Shown in pieces: positions 43,901-51,800 of a DNA stretch of 64,000 nt. The stretch comes from Gammaproteobacteria bacterium. Its GTDB lineage: Bacteria > Pseudomonadota > Gammaproteobacteria > SZUA-229. The notes under the pieces were generated by a model that was not told the origin of the DNA, searched no databases, and worked only from the letters and a program-made list of their open reading frames with translations. The stretch's first letter is position 1. The number at the start of each line of letters is the position of its first letter. The stretch covers positions 1-64,000 of the forward strand of contig JAPHSS010000015.1 in assembly GCA_026195255.1 (NCBI GenBank). The letters run 5' to 3'. The translations under genes and the position numbers were made by a program.

Positions 43901-44229
43901 AAATATATCCATTTGAAGAAAAAGCGATTTCTGTGCATGAAAAAAATATGGAATTGCTGGATTTAGGCATATATAACGAGTGGATTGATAAAAGTATTGA
44001 TAAGCTGGCTGTTTTATTACCTGCAAGATATGCTAAACCAGAAGAAGCAGTACAGTATGTAGAAACTATATTACCCGTTGCATCTGAGCCTGATCCGGCT
44101 TCAATGCCAGAAAAAACGCCGCCGAATGAAGCGCCTGTAGATAAAGTGGAGAAACAAAGCAGCGTGCCGGCTGTTGAGATAATTAAAGATCAGGCTTTAA
44201 ATTATTATACCCATTGGATGGTTGCTTAA
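40978..44229 (+). CDS. Large TPR lipoprotein
   Basis: 1083 residues. A lipoprotein signal with lipobox LAGC puts the acylated Cys at 25; the residue after it is Val, so the outer membrane is the likely destination. An Ala/Ser/Thr/Lys-rich low-complexity stretch (about 85-200) leads into many TPR/Sel1-like helical repeats (for example YKGLLVKYPHYERNDQVLYQLSRAYEEVGEVDKAM), comparable to the TPR scaffolds of gliding and Tol-associated systems. The C-terminal 50 residues are Pro/Glu-rich. The next gene starts on the base after the stop codon. Confidence 0.87.
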   Translation: MFINRHKTFFIFVLTTVLAVSLAGCVSSGDKQTLASLENVEFDLKEAEISGSLDKAMESYQKFLEETPETAMTPEALRRLADLKIEKEYGVLSGGVDVAAKATDIAGQSAALSTTADSTAASLAASTAAAAGTATALISDDKEEIKTAEVQSKAESIANVSESEKEFEKRATKETDIKKDAKKAIVTADAAVADDLASAGAKEAIELYKGLLVKYPHYERNDQVLYQLSRAYEEVGEVDKAMLVLNRLVKEYPNSRHIDEAQFRRAEFFFTRKKYLDSEEAYQAVIDFGISSAFYDLALYKQGWAYFKQDLYEEALHDFIGLLDYKISIGYDFEQITNKIERKRIEDTYRVISLSFSYLGGPQEVVKYFETHGSRQYEASIYSHLGEYYLTKRRYADAAGAYNSYVERNPLNKVSPHFHIRVIDIYLKGGFPKLVIDSKKNYASTYGLRANYWTFFDINSYPDVIVFLKSNLTDLANHYHAQYQNRRLRKFRKENFAESARWYREFLDSFPEDQQSPGINFQLAELLLENKDFRDAALEYERTSYNYEKHEKSAEAGYAAVFSYREYLKKSDQSQRNVIKHEIIRSSLKFGEAYPKHKKAPAVLVAATDDLYAIRDFPMAIKIGRSVIEKYPNIETKYIRSSWLIVAHSSFDLTLFSEAEAAYNQVLTITAKDHKERNKLIENLAASIYKQGEQARKLQDHRTAANHFLRIATAAPTSKIRPTAEYDAAAALISLKDWSMASEVLQGFRKRYPKNKLQPEVTKKLAIVYKEDGKLLLAAAEFEQIEKETKDKGLRREALQQAAELYEKAGDRTKALDVYVRYVSYFPKPVENALEMRNNIANIYKLNKSKKLYIKQLQWIVAIDLRAGKERTDRTRFLAANASLVLAEPDIRRFKLVELKKPFKKNLNKKKKRMKKAIATLTKLVDYEVGIVTAAATYEIAEIYFHFSRALMNSERPTNLNEMQLEQYELVLEEQIYPFEEKAISVHEKNMELLDLGIYNEWIDKSIDKLAVLLPARYAKPEEAVQYVETILPVASEPDPASMPEKTPPNEAPVDKVEKQSSVPAVEIIKDQALNYYTHWMVA

Positions 44230-44817
44230 ATGGCTGTATTAAGAGTAATTGCAATTGCGCTTACGATTATAACGCAGGTGTCCTGCGTGATGGAATCGAC
44301 TAAACCGTCAATGATTGAAAGTAAGTCGAAATTCGAGAAAATAGAAATTGACTCAGATGTTGAGGATGATTTTAATGCAGCGCTTTCGCATTTAAAAGCT
44401 GAAGAATATGATGAAGCTATCCAGTTATTAGAAAAAGTAATTGCGGTTGAATACAGGGTGCCTGCACCTTTTATTAATTTGGGAATGGCCTACAGTAAAA
44501 AAGGTGACGATGTTAGTGCTGAAAAACATTTATTAAGCGCGGTTGAAGTAGAATTAACTAATCCTGTTGCGAATAATCAGCTTGGCTTATTGTATAGAAA
44601 AAAAGGCAGGTTTGATGACGCTAAAAAAGCATATACAAATGCTTTAACAGAATACCCTGATTATTTGCCTGTAGTTAAAAATCTGGGTATTCTTTGTGAA
44701 TTGTATATGCGTGATTTTCCTTGTGCTCTTAAGCAATACGAACATTATCTAAGTTTGCAGCCAGATGATAAGACAATGAAGATATGGATATCTGATCTTA
44801 GTCGACGGATTAAGTAG
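44230..44817 (+). CDS. Small TPR protein, possible lipoprotein
   Basis: 195 residues with a hydrophobic N terminus ending QVSC at residues 16-19. The -3 residue is Gln, so the lipobox is non-canonical and lipidation is uncertain. Three to four TPR units follow (DFNAALSHLKAEEYDEAIQLLEKVI, APFINLGMAYSKKGDDVSAEKHL, NNQLGLLYRKKGRFDDAKKAYTNAL), close to a PilF-like arrangement. It abuts the preceding TPR lipoprotein gene with no gap and lies six bases before the next. Confidence 0.85.
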   Translation: MAVLRVIAIALTIITQVSCVMESTKPSMIESKSKFEKIEIDSDVEDDFNAALSHLKAEEYDEAIQLLEKVIAVEYRVPAPFINLGMAYSKKGDDVSAEKHLLSAVEVELTNPVANNQLGLLYRKKGRFDDAKKAYTNALTEYPDYLPVVKNLGILCELYMRDFPCALKQYEHYLSLQPDDKTMKIWISDLSRRIK

Positions 44818-44823
44818 GGGGTT

Positions 44824-45138
44824 ATGTTGCGATATATAAAAACTATGGGTTTATTTCTGATTCTTGCGGTGAGTTTTTCATTTGCTTATGCAGAGGATAA
44901 ACCTAAAACGGGTAACAGTAAAAAAAGTGTAAAGAAAGACAATGAGGTTAAAGAGTTGTCTGGTATTTCCATTATAGGAAATAAAGAAGCGCCGAAGTCT
45001 CTTTACATTGTGCCATGGAAGAATTCTGAAGTTGGCGTAAGGTCAAGTTTAACATCTGGCTTGCTAGATGAATCAATGCGGCCTGTTGATAAAGAAGTGT
45101 TTTTACGTGAGCTTGATTTTTACGAATTAAGTCATTAA
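44824..45138 (+). CDS. Small exported protein of unknown function
   Basis: 104 residues with signal peptide ending FSFAYA, then a Lys-rich linker. A C-terminal block of about 55 residues begins ISIIGNKEAPKSLYIVPWK, with no Cys and no TM segment. I do not recognise a named family. It sits between the TPR genes and the ExbB-like gene, preceded by GGGGG as ribosome binding site. The conserved-looking core suggests a periplasmic accessory of the complex, by position only. Confidence 0.75.
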   Translation: MLRYIKTMGLFLILAVSFSFAYAEDKPKTGNSKKSVKKDNEVKELSGISIIGNKEAPKSLYIVPWKNSEVGVRSSLTSGLLDESMRPVDKEVFLRELDFYELSH

Positions 45139-45183
45139 ATAAATTTAACGGTAGTGCAATTTCATAGTTTATATTAAGAAATT

Positions 45184-45211
45184 TTGATAATGCGGTGCTA
45201 AACTCTATAAA
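45184..45211 (+). promoter_or_regulatory. Candidate internal promoter before the ExbB-like gene
   Basis: TTGATA (45184-45189), a 16-nt spacer, then TATAAA (45206-45211), in the only sizeable gap (121 bp) of the operon. It could drive the channel/TonB genes separately from the TPR genes. Confidence 0.45.
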
Positions 45212-45259
45212 ATTCAACATGTTTTTAATTAAATATGTAAACACAACGAGGGAAATATA

Positions 45260-45919
45260 ATGGAATTCATCGAAGCTCTGGTGCGATTTTTCCAAACAGG
45301 GGGTGCATTTATGTACCCGATTTTGATTGTATTTGCGATTGGTGCAGCCATAGCTATTGAGCGCTTTATTAAGTTAGGCAATGTTCGCCGAGCTAATCGA
45401 AAGGTATGGGATGAAGTACATCCACTGTTAGAAGAAGGTGATTTTGATCAAGCCAGAGAGTTAATTGCAGATGATGGCTCAACAATTGCCAGTTTATTAA
45501 AAATGGGGCTTGCACGACAAGGTTCAGTAAGAAGGCGTGATGACATAGAAATTGCTATGGAAGAAAGTATGATGGAAATTATTCCTCAACTTGAAAAACG
45601 TACACCTTATGTTGCACTGTTCTCAAATATATCTACATTACTGGGTCTGTTGGGTACCATTATGGGTTTGATCGAAGCCTTTACAGCTGTTGCTAATGCA
45701 AACCCTGCTGAAAAAGCTGACTTGTTGTCCGCAAGTATATCTGTAGCAATGAATACAACAGCATTTGGTTTGATGGCGGGTATACCTTTGCTTATTACTC
45801 ATGCATTATTAACAGATAAAACCGGGCAGATTGTAGATAGCCTGGAAATGGTTTCGGTTAAAACACTGAATATCATATCTGAATTTGCTAAACGTCAAGC
45901 TGCTCTGGCTGCAAAATAA
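45260..45919 (+). CDS. MotA/TolQ/ExbB family proton-channel protein
   Basis: 219 residues with three TM segments: about 15-36, 118-142 and 160-182. It is the ExbB/TolQ-type pentamer subunit that couples proton flow to an ExbD/TonB-type partner. The TM2 motif LLGLLGTIMGLIEAF has the conserved Thr (T133, E. coli ExbB T148), and TM3 has T167 (T181). Where ExbB has Glu176 and TolQ also has Glu, my hand alignment of SVAMNTTAFGLMAGIP places Val162. GAGGG precedes the ATG, and the stop overlaps the next start (TAATG). Two ExbD genes follow. Confidence 0.93.
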   Translation: MEFIEALVRFFQTGGAFMYPILIVFAIGAAIAIERFIKLGNVRRANRKVWDEVHPLLEEGDFDQARELIADDGSTIASLLKMGLARQGSVRRRDDIEIAMEESMMEIIPQLEKRTPYVALFSNISTLLGLLGTIMGLIEAFTAVANANPAEKADLLSASISVAMNTTAFGLMAGIPLLITHALLTDKTGQIVDSLEMVSVKTLNIISEFAKRQAALAAK

Positions 45920-46410
45920 TGGCTAGAAAAAGGCGTTATCGCCGCACAGACAAAGATGTACCAGAAATGGATATTACTACCTTTCTTAATTTAATGGTGG
46001 TGCTGGTTCCGTTTCTGTTAATAACGGCTGTGTTTTCACGAGTAACTATTCTTGAGCTAAATTTACCAACTTCCAGCGGTTCAAGTGCACCGACTAAATT
46101 AAAACTTAATATCGAAGTTATTGTTCGTTCAAAAGGCCTTGAAATAGGTAATGGCCGACGTGTTGTTGCACGTTTTCCGAAAGTTGGAGAAGAATATGAC
46201 TTCGCAAGTTTGTCTAAACATTTGTTAGAGATTAAAAAGAATTATCCTGATAAAACTGATGCTACTGTATTGATGGAGCCAGATATACAATACGACTTAC
46301 TGGTTCATGTAATGGATGCGGTGAGAATTGCAGAGGTGTCTCAAAGCGCAGATGGTATATATGATAAGGTCGCTTTGTTTCCAGATATTTCAATTGGTGA
46401 TGCGCCATGA
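45919..46410 (+). CDS. ExbD/TolR family protein with Asn at the proton-site position
   Basis: 163 residues: a short basic cytoplasmic N terminus, one TM helix (about 22-41) and a periplasmic ExbD-like domain. Aligned with E. coli ExbD, the motif MDITTFLNLMVVLVP puts Asn24 (codon AAT, 45988-45990) where Asp25 normally is; Asp18 lies just before the helix. In the family that Asp is essential for coupling, so this copy may be a non-protonatable partner of the second ExbD. It overlaps the ExbB-like gene by one base and the next gene by four (ATGA). Confidence 0.9.
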   Translation: MARKRRYRRTDKDVPEMDITTFLNLMVVLVPFLLITAVFSRVTILELNLPTSSGSSAPTKLKLNIEVIVRSKGLEIGNGRRVVARFPKVGEEYDFASLSKHLLEIKKNYPDKTDATVLMEPDIQYDLLVHVMDAVRIAEVSQSADGIYDKVALFPDISIGDAP

Positions 46411-46910
46411 GACAAAACTCACGTCGTATGAATCGTATGAGCCGCTCCAAGAAAAAGCCGCAAGGTTTAAACCTTGTTTCCTTGATGGACGTATTTACAA
46501 TTCTGGTTTTTTTTCTGTTAGTTAATTCCTCATCGACAGAAGTGCTTGAGCCACCTAAAACACTTAAATTACCTGATTCGATTGTAGAAAAGAAACCTCG
46601 AGAAACTGTAGTTGTTTTAGTGACAAGTGAATCAATACTTGTAATGGGCGAAGCTGTTATTTCTACTGCCGATGCTCTGGCAGTCAAACAGTCTGTTATT
46701 CCAGAGGTGCAGGAGCGATTAAGGCAACAGCGCGAAAATGTTATTGGTATTAGTACTAAAACAGTTGCCGAAAGTGAGGAAGTCACGGTACTCGGTGATA
46801 AGACTATTCCATTTAAGTTATTGAAAAAAGTTATGTCTAGTTGTACCGCAGCGGGTTATGGGAAAATTTCTCTCGCTGTTATTCAAAAAGCATCACAAAC
46901 AGACTCATAA
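46407..46910 (+). CDS. ExbD/TolR family protein with canonical Asp
   Basis: 167 residues: a very basic N terminus (RRMNRMSRSKKK), one TM helix (about 23-42) and a periplasmic domain. The helix motif GLNLVSLMDVFTILVFFLL keeps the proton-carrying Asp at 28 (codon GAC, 46488-46490). The periplasmic part (about 50-167) is larger than in minimal ExbD. It differs clearly from the first copy, so the two are divergent paralogues and not a recent duplication. The start overlaps the stop of the first ExbD gene. Confidence 0.92.
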   Translation: MRQNSRRMNRMSRSKKKPQGLNLVSLMDVFTILVFFLLVNSSSTEVLEPPKTLKLPDSIVEKKPRETVVVLVTSESILVMGEAVISTADALAVKQSVIPEVQERLRQQRENVIGISTKTVAESEEVTVLGDKTIPFKLLKKVMSSCTAAGYGKISLAVIQKASQTDS

Positions 46911-46922
46911 GGTTTTATAACG

Positions 46923-48278
46923 TTGGTTGATCAAGACGTCTCCAGAGAACAGGAAAAAATCAATCTTAAGATTGATGAAGCGCAGCACCGGATAGCAGAT
47001 CTGGAGAATCAACTGCGCCTTGTTGATATTGAGCTTGAGGAATTCTTTCAGGACCGCCAGCAGTTTATTTTATTAAGTGAAATTAGTGATCGACTGGATA
47101 AGCTGAATAAGCTGGGTGGAGCCTGTCTCTTCTGGGGAGAGGACTGTGATTTAGATAAGTCGATGGCTCATTATAATCGTGTACATAACATGGTTATTAA
47201 TTACGATGAAAAAGTTAAAGCGGTACAAAAACGTCGTGAATTAATTAAAGAAGATATCCAAAGTGTCATTGCACAAATTAATATCCTGCATGAAGAAATT
47301 CTTGTCGTACAGGAGCGTGCAGAAGAGCGTTTAACAGAGTTTGTTATCGAACGCGAAATGACGATACACCCTTACCGTCCAATGATAATGCCATGGACAA
47401 CTCAGGGTGAAGATGAGAAACGTTTCAGACGTATTTTATTAATCACGCTACTGCTTACAATTGTAATGGGTTATTTGATACCGCTCTGGGACTTACCAGT
47501 ACAGACACGTGATCAGCTAACCGAAGTACCTGAGCGATTAGCGAAGCTGGTTATTAAAAAAGCACCGCCACCTCCGCCACCAAAAGTGCAGCCCAAGTTA
47601 GAAGAGAAGAAAGATAAAAAAGCCAGGAAAGATGTGCCAAAACCTAAAACTGAGAAAGCGAAAAAAGCACGTAAAGTCGCTGAGACTGCAGGTTTACTTG
47701 CCTTTAAAGATAACTTCGCCGAGTTAATGGATAGCTCAATTGATCAGAAGTTAGGTTCACAGGCTCGTTTAAGCAATAAAGGTCAGAAGTCGCGTAAGAT
47801 TTCTCGTTCATTAGTAACAGCTCAAGCCACCAGTGCATCTGGCGGTATAAGTACTTCATCACTTAGCCGTAATACGGGTAGTGGAGGCAAGAGTACGGGT
47901 GGAGTGGAATTCTCCAGGGTAGAAAGTGCTATTGGTGGAGACTTCTTTGGAGAAGAGCGACCATTAAGTGATGGGCCTGGTCCATCCAGAACGGATGAAG
48001 AAATTCAAATTGTTTTCGATCGATACAAAGCCGCATTATATAGAATATATAATCGTGAGTTACGTAAAAACCCGACTCTACAAGGTAAGATTGTGCTGAA
48101 GTTAACGATTGAACCGAACGGAAGTGTTTCGGCCTGTAGTATTGAGTCAACGGATATGGACTCAAAAGACCTGGAGAAGAAAATTGTAGAACGTGTTAAG
48201 AAGTTTAACTTTGGTGCTAAAGAAGATGTACCAGCAATTACCATTTTATATCCGATAGATTTCTTACCTGCAACATAA
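46923..48278 (+). CDS. TonB/AgmX-like energy-transducing protein with cytoplasmic coiled coil
   Basis: 451 residues from a TTG start (no upstream ATG in frame; TAAGG is about 10 bases before). About 165 residues of N-terminal helical coiled coil are followed by one TM helix at 171-189. A Pro/Lys-rich spacer with KAPPPPPPKVQPK (213-225) comes next, then a Ser/Gly-rich linker (285-330). The C-terminal domain (about 357-451) resembles TonB/AgmX-PglI C termini, with a Cys in SVSACSIEST. Unlike ordinary TonB, the N-terminal cytoplasmic part is long. The ExbB-ExbD-ExbD-TonB-like order predicts a PMF-powered rod reaching the outer membrane. Confidence 0.87.
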   Translation: MVDQDVSREQEKINLKIDEAQHRIADLENQLRLVDIELEEFFQDRQQFILLSEISDRLDKLNKLGGACLFWGEDCDLDKSMAHYNRVHNMVINYDEKVKAVQKRRELIKEDIQSVIAQINILHEEILVVQERAEERLTEFVIEREMTIHPYRPMIMPWTTQGEDEKRFRRILLITLLLTIVMGYLIPLWDLPVQTRDQLTEVPERLAKLVIKKAPPPPPPKVQPKLEEKKDKKARKDVPKPKTEKAKKARKVAETAGLLAFKDNFAELMDSSIDQKLGSQARLSNKGQKSRKISRSLVTAQATSASGGISTSSLSRNTGSGGKSTGGVEFSRVESAIGGDFFGEERPLSDGPGPSRTDEEIQIVFDRYKAALYRIYNRELRKNPTLQGKIVLKLTIEPNGSVSACSIESTDMDSKDLEKKIVERVKKFNFGAKEDVPAITILYPIDFLPAT

Positions 48279-48300
48279 TCTTGATGCAGTAATTTGCCTC

Positions 48301-48340
48301 TCCTCTATGTATTAAGCGTGTTTGCTTAATACATAGAGGA
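48301..48340 (+). terminator. Long perfect stem-loop at end of envelope operon
   Basis: A 17-bp perfect stem (48301-48317 with 48324-48340) around the loop GTGTTT, 22 bases after the stop. The stem is AT-rich and the following T tract is weak, so this could be a terminator or an mRNA-stabilising hairpin. Confidence 0.6.
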
Positions 48341-48812
48341 GGTTTAATGGTGTTATTGTCTACCAGGCATTCCCTGAGTTTTCACAATCATGACTTGTTG
48401 CACAAATCGGCTTTAATTTTAAAACTCTTTGCGATGTTTTCTAGAGTGCTTTACGGGTGTTATTTGAGTTATTAATGTCGTTATATGGCGGTTAACCTTT
48501 GCATCAGGCCTACACAATCAAGATAGAAGCTTTTTAATCGGACATTTGTTCCCCTTAGGCCAAAAAGTACTGTTTTTTAAGTCGTATACAGGGAAAATAC
48601 CTTATTGTATCCAAATAAAACTGGTTTATAAGTTGTTTGTGTACTAAAATCCCTAAAAAACAATAACTTATGAAGGTTACTTAAAATAAATATTAGAATT
48701 TGATTTTGAGGGTGTTTTCACAATATCAGGGAGTATTGGCATGTATAATTGGCAATGTAAGTAATTGATAAAAGAGGAAAAACCGGATTTGGCCAATATA
48801 AAAGAAGAATAG
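48341..48812. other. Intergenic region before the giant gene
   Basis: About 470 bp without a credible gene on either strand. A consensus TATAAT stands at 48744-48749 without a good -35 hexamer. No riboswitch that I know, repeat or tRNA is recognised. Its length suggests separate control of the giant gene. Confidence 0.5.
48744..48749 (+). promoter_or_regulatory. Candidate -10 box of the giant gene
   Basis: A perfect TATAAT preceded directly by TG, 63 bp before the ATG. The -35 region at the right spacing is poor, so activator dependence is possible. Confidence 0.35.
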
Positions 48813-51800
48813 ATGTTATTTACAGATACGAGACTAATTTTAAAATCTGTGCTGATTACATGTGTAATTATCAGTGCGGTTTTTTTATTGTCTGTAAAAA
48901 ATGTATATGCTGTTGCCAATATAACGGCTTCCACTTCTTTTGTATCTGCAGATGCCGCTCGTGCCAATGCATCAATGGATGCCGCAGGTACCTGGAATGG
49001 TTCAGCTGATGTTACTAACTCAACTGGTGATACTTTTACTCTAAGTATCGAAAATACTGCGGGTGGCGCGGCCGTCGACGACTCGGCCTTCGATATTGAT
49101 TTAAGTGCCAATGTACCTGCAGGTTTCAGGCTGCCAACATCACCAATGGCTGTAAGTGTCACAGACTCCCCTGGAACCTGTTCAAACATTAATGGCGTTA
49201 CTGCAACTCAACCAGGTGGTGCTGGTAACCCTGTTAATTTTAATATTGCTAACAATACTAATATTGCCCCGGGCTGTACGTATAATTTTATACTTGGTTT
49301 AACAACCGATGACTCAGCACCGTTCGCAGCATCAGGTTTGCAATCAGTTGGTTTTGCGTTTACATATAATTCAATAAATAATGTGGGTGGTTCGCAGGTG
49401 AATGTACCTGCCACTCAAAATATTCAGGTTAATCCAGGAAATATTGCTCTCACTAAAACGTCACTTACTCCGATTGCTGCTAATGGACAATTAGTCGATT
49501 TTAGAGTCGATTTATTAAGTGCGGATACTGGCGGTGTTTTTGATGTTGTATTCACGGATACTTTAAGTGCTAACTTAAATAACTTAAGTTTTATTTCATT
49601 AGCTGCCTTTGATAATACGACCAATAACCCGGTCGCCATTCCGCCAAATACACCGGGGCCTTTGTCTAACCAGATAACCTTTAGTTATATACCTTCAAAT
49701 GTAAGAATCGAAATTGGTGTACGTTCAACAGCAACCGTGAACCCGACTGATACAAATTGCCCGGATATGACAAATGATGGTACGGCAGTTGAACGTACCG
49801 GTATCAGTGCGAGCGATTTTGCGACGGTCGATTTTAATTTGGCGAACTCGCTGCAATTAACTCATGATTTAGTAAATAGTTTTTGTGAGTTATGCGGTGT
49901 TGGAACTGTAAGGCTTACTGCACAAAATGCAGGGGGTATTTCTTTAGTTAATATTAATCTTACAGAAGATCTTCTGGCATCCGGTTTAACTTATGTAGCG
50001 GGCAGTACACAAATTTCTATTGATGGGGCAGCGCCAATACCTGCGGGCAATCCTATTGTTTCTGGTGCCAATAATCAGATACTCAACTGGACACCCGCAC
50101 AAATCCCACAACTTGGACAATTAGATAGCCCATTTGCTGTGCCTGCTCCACCTAACCCTATAAGTATTGAATTTATTTTTCAGGTTGAACGTGCGCCAGG
50201 CTTTAATGAAGAGGGTTTAAATTTTGCAGTTCGAAACATACAGCCAAGTGCTACTTACGACCTGATCTGTGGTGGCATTTCACAAAATACAACTGGTGCA
50301 TTAGTTGAGTTACCCATTAGACAGCCAGTACCGCAAGTGGTTAAACAGGGTAGAAATATTGATGCGGCTCAGGGTGCGGGAGCTTATGCAGATATAGTTT
50401 ATGGGCATATAGAAGATAGTGTTATTTGGCGAGTTGAGGTGCAAAACACCGGACAGGCAGATTTAGAGGACTTGCTTATTGATGACACAATCGGAGGTAA
50501 CTTTGATATTAACTGGATTTGTAATTCTGAAGCAACGGCAACTACTGCAGCAGCAGCTACAGGTGGCCCTGCTCCCGCAGGTTGTGTGAGTGCGGGTGGT
50601 GGTGTTCGCACGAGTGTTTTAAATTTTGCTGTTGATGATCCTTTTGGTAATCCGGGTAATGATGAAAATGGTGCTTTTGTTGATGTAACAGCGGCAGCTA
50701 GTGGCTTTATTTATTACGTAGGTCGTATTCGGGCGTCTTGTACCAATCAAACTAACAACGCAGATATTGAATGGGGTTGTGAAGCAGACTCACCTCCAGA
50801 AGGTGGTTTGGTTACACCCGCGACGAGTGGAGGTGTTACACCTGGATTCAGTATTGCAAGTTTTGCAGACTTAAGTGCGCAGGTGGTTACCGGTGGTTTA
50901 GATATTGCGCAGGCTGTTACCGGTGTAAATGTAGCGCAGCCAGTGGGTAGTTCAGGTTTGGTTACCATTACAGTCACTAACTTAACCGGTGCCACGGTAC
51001 GTAATCTGGATCTAACTGATACCTTGCCGGCTGAATATGTTATTGACCCAACCTTTGTACCGACAGCTGTCGTTACGCCTTTTTATGGTAATAATTATTT
51101 AGGCATGATAGACACCATAAACTGGGATAATGAGGATGTTGGTAATCCCTTAAATAATGTTGCACCACATTTCGTTTTAACTAGTAGTACTAGCCGACCC
51201 GAAACAACTATAGCTGGAGATGATGTCAACTTACTACGTCATGGTGATGTATTAACAATTCAATTTAGAATTGTTGTGATAGATCCGCTGCGTTACGACC
51301 GGGTTGCTGATCTTGATGTTACAACAGAAAATCAGGGTGACTTAACTGATCCCGATAGTGATTTCACAGTAAATAATAATGTTCATATTAATTTTGATAA
51401 TATTTGTGGGCAAACAGGTTTAACTGTTCCTGACAGTAATCAAAATTTTCCAGTAGATATAGAAGATCTTGACGTTAGTACTTCGGACGCATTATTTATT
51501 CTTACCAATGATCCGGGTACACCATTAGACCTGAACACTCTGGTTACTAATAATGGTGGTCATGATGCGGATAATTATACAGTATATATAACTTTTGGGC
51601 AGGCGATGACGGTGCAAACTGCACCGGCGGGTTGTGCTGTTACAACTAATCCTCCACCACACCCTCACTGGAATCAGCCCACACCAATACCTGCAACGGC
51701 AGCGGTCTATGCCTGTAACCGTCCGCCGATTGCTCCGGGAGTAACTGACACAATTACATTTTCTGTTATAAAAGCCGCTAGTCCAGCGGTAGATGATGAT

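Noticed and set aside
46407-46910. Second ExbD as a simple recent duplicate of the first
   Set aside because: The TM helix, N terminus and periplasmic part all differ; only the family pattern is shared.
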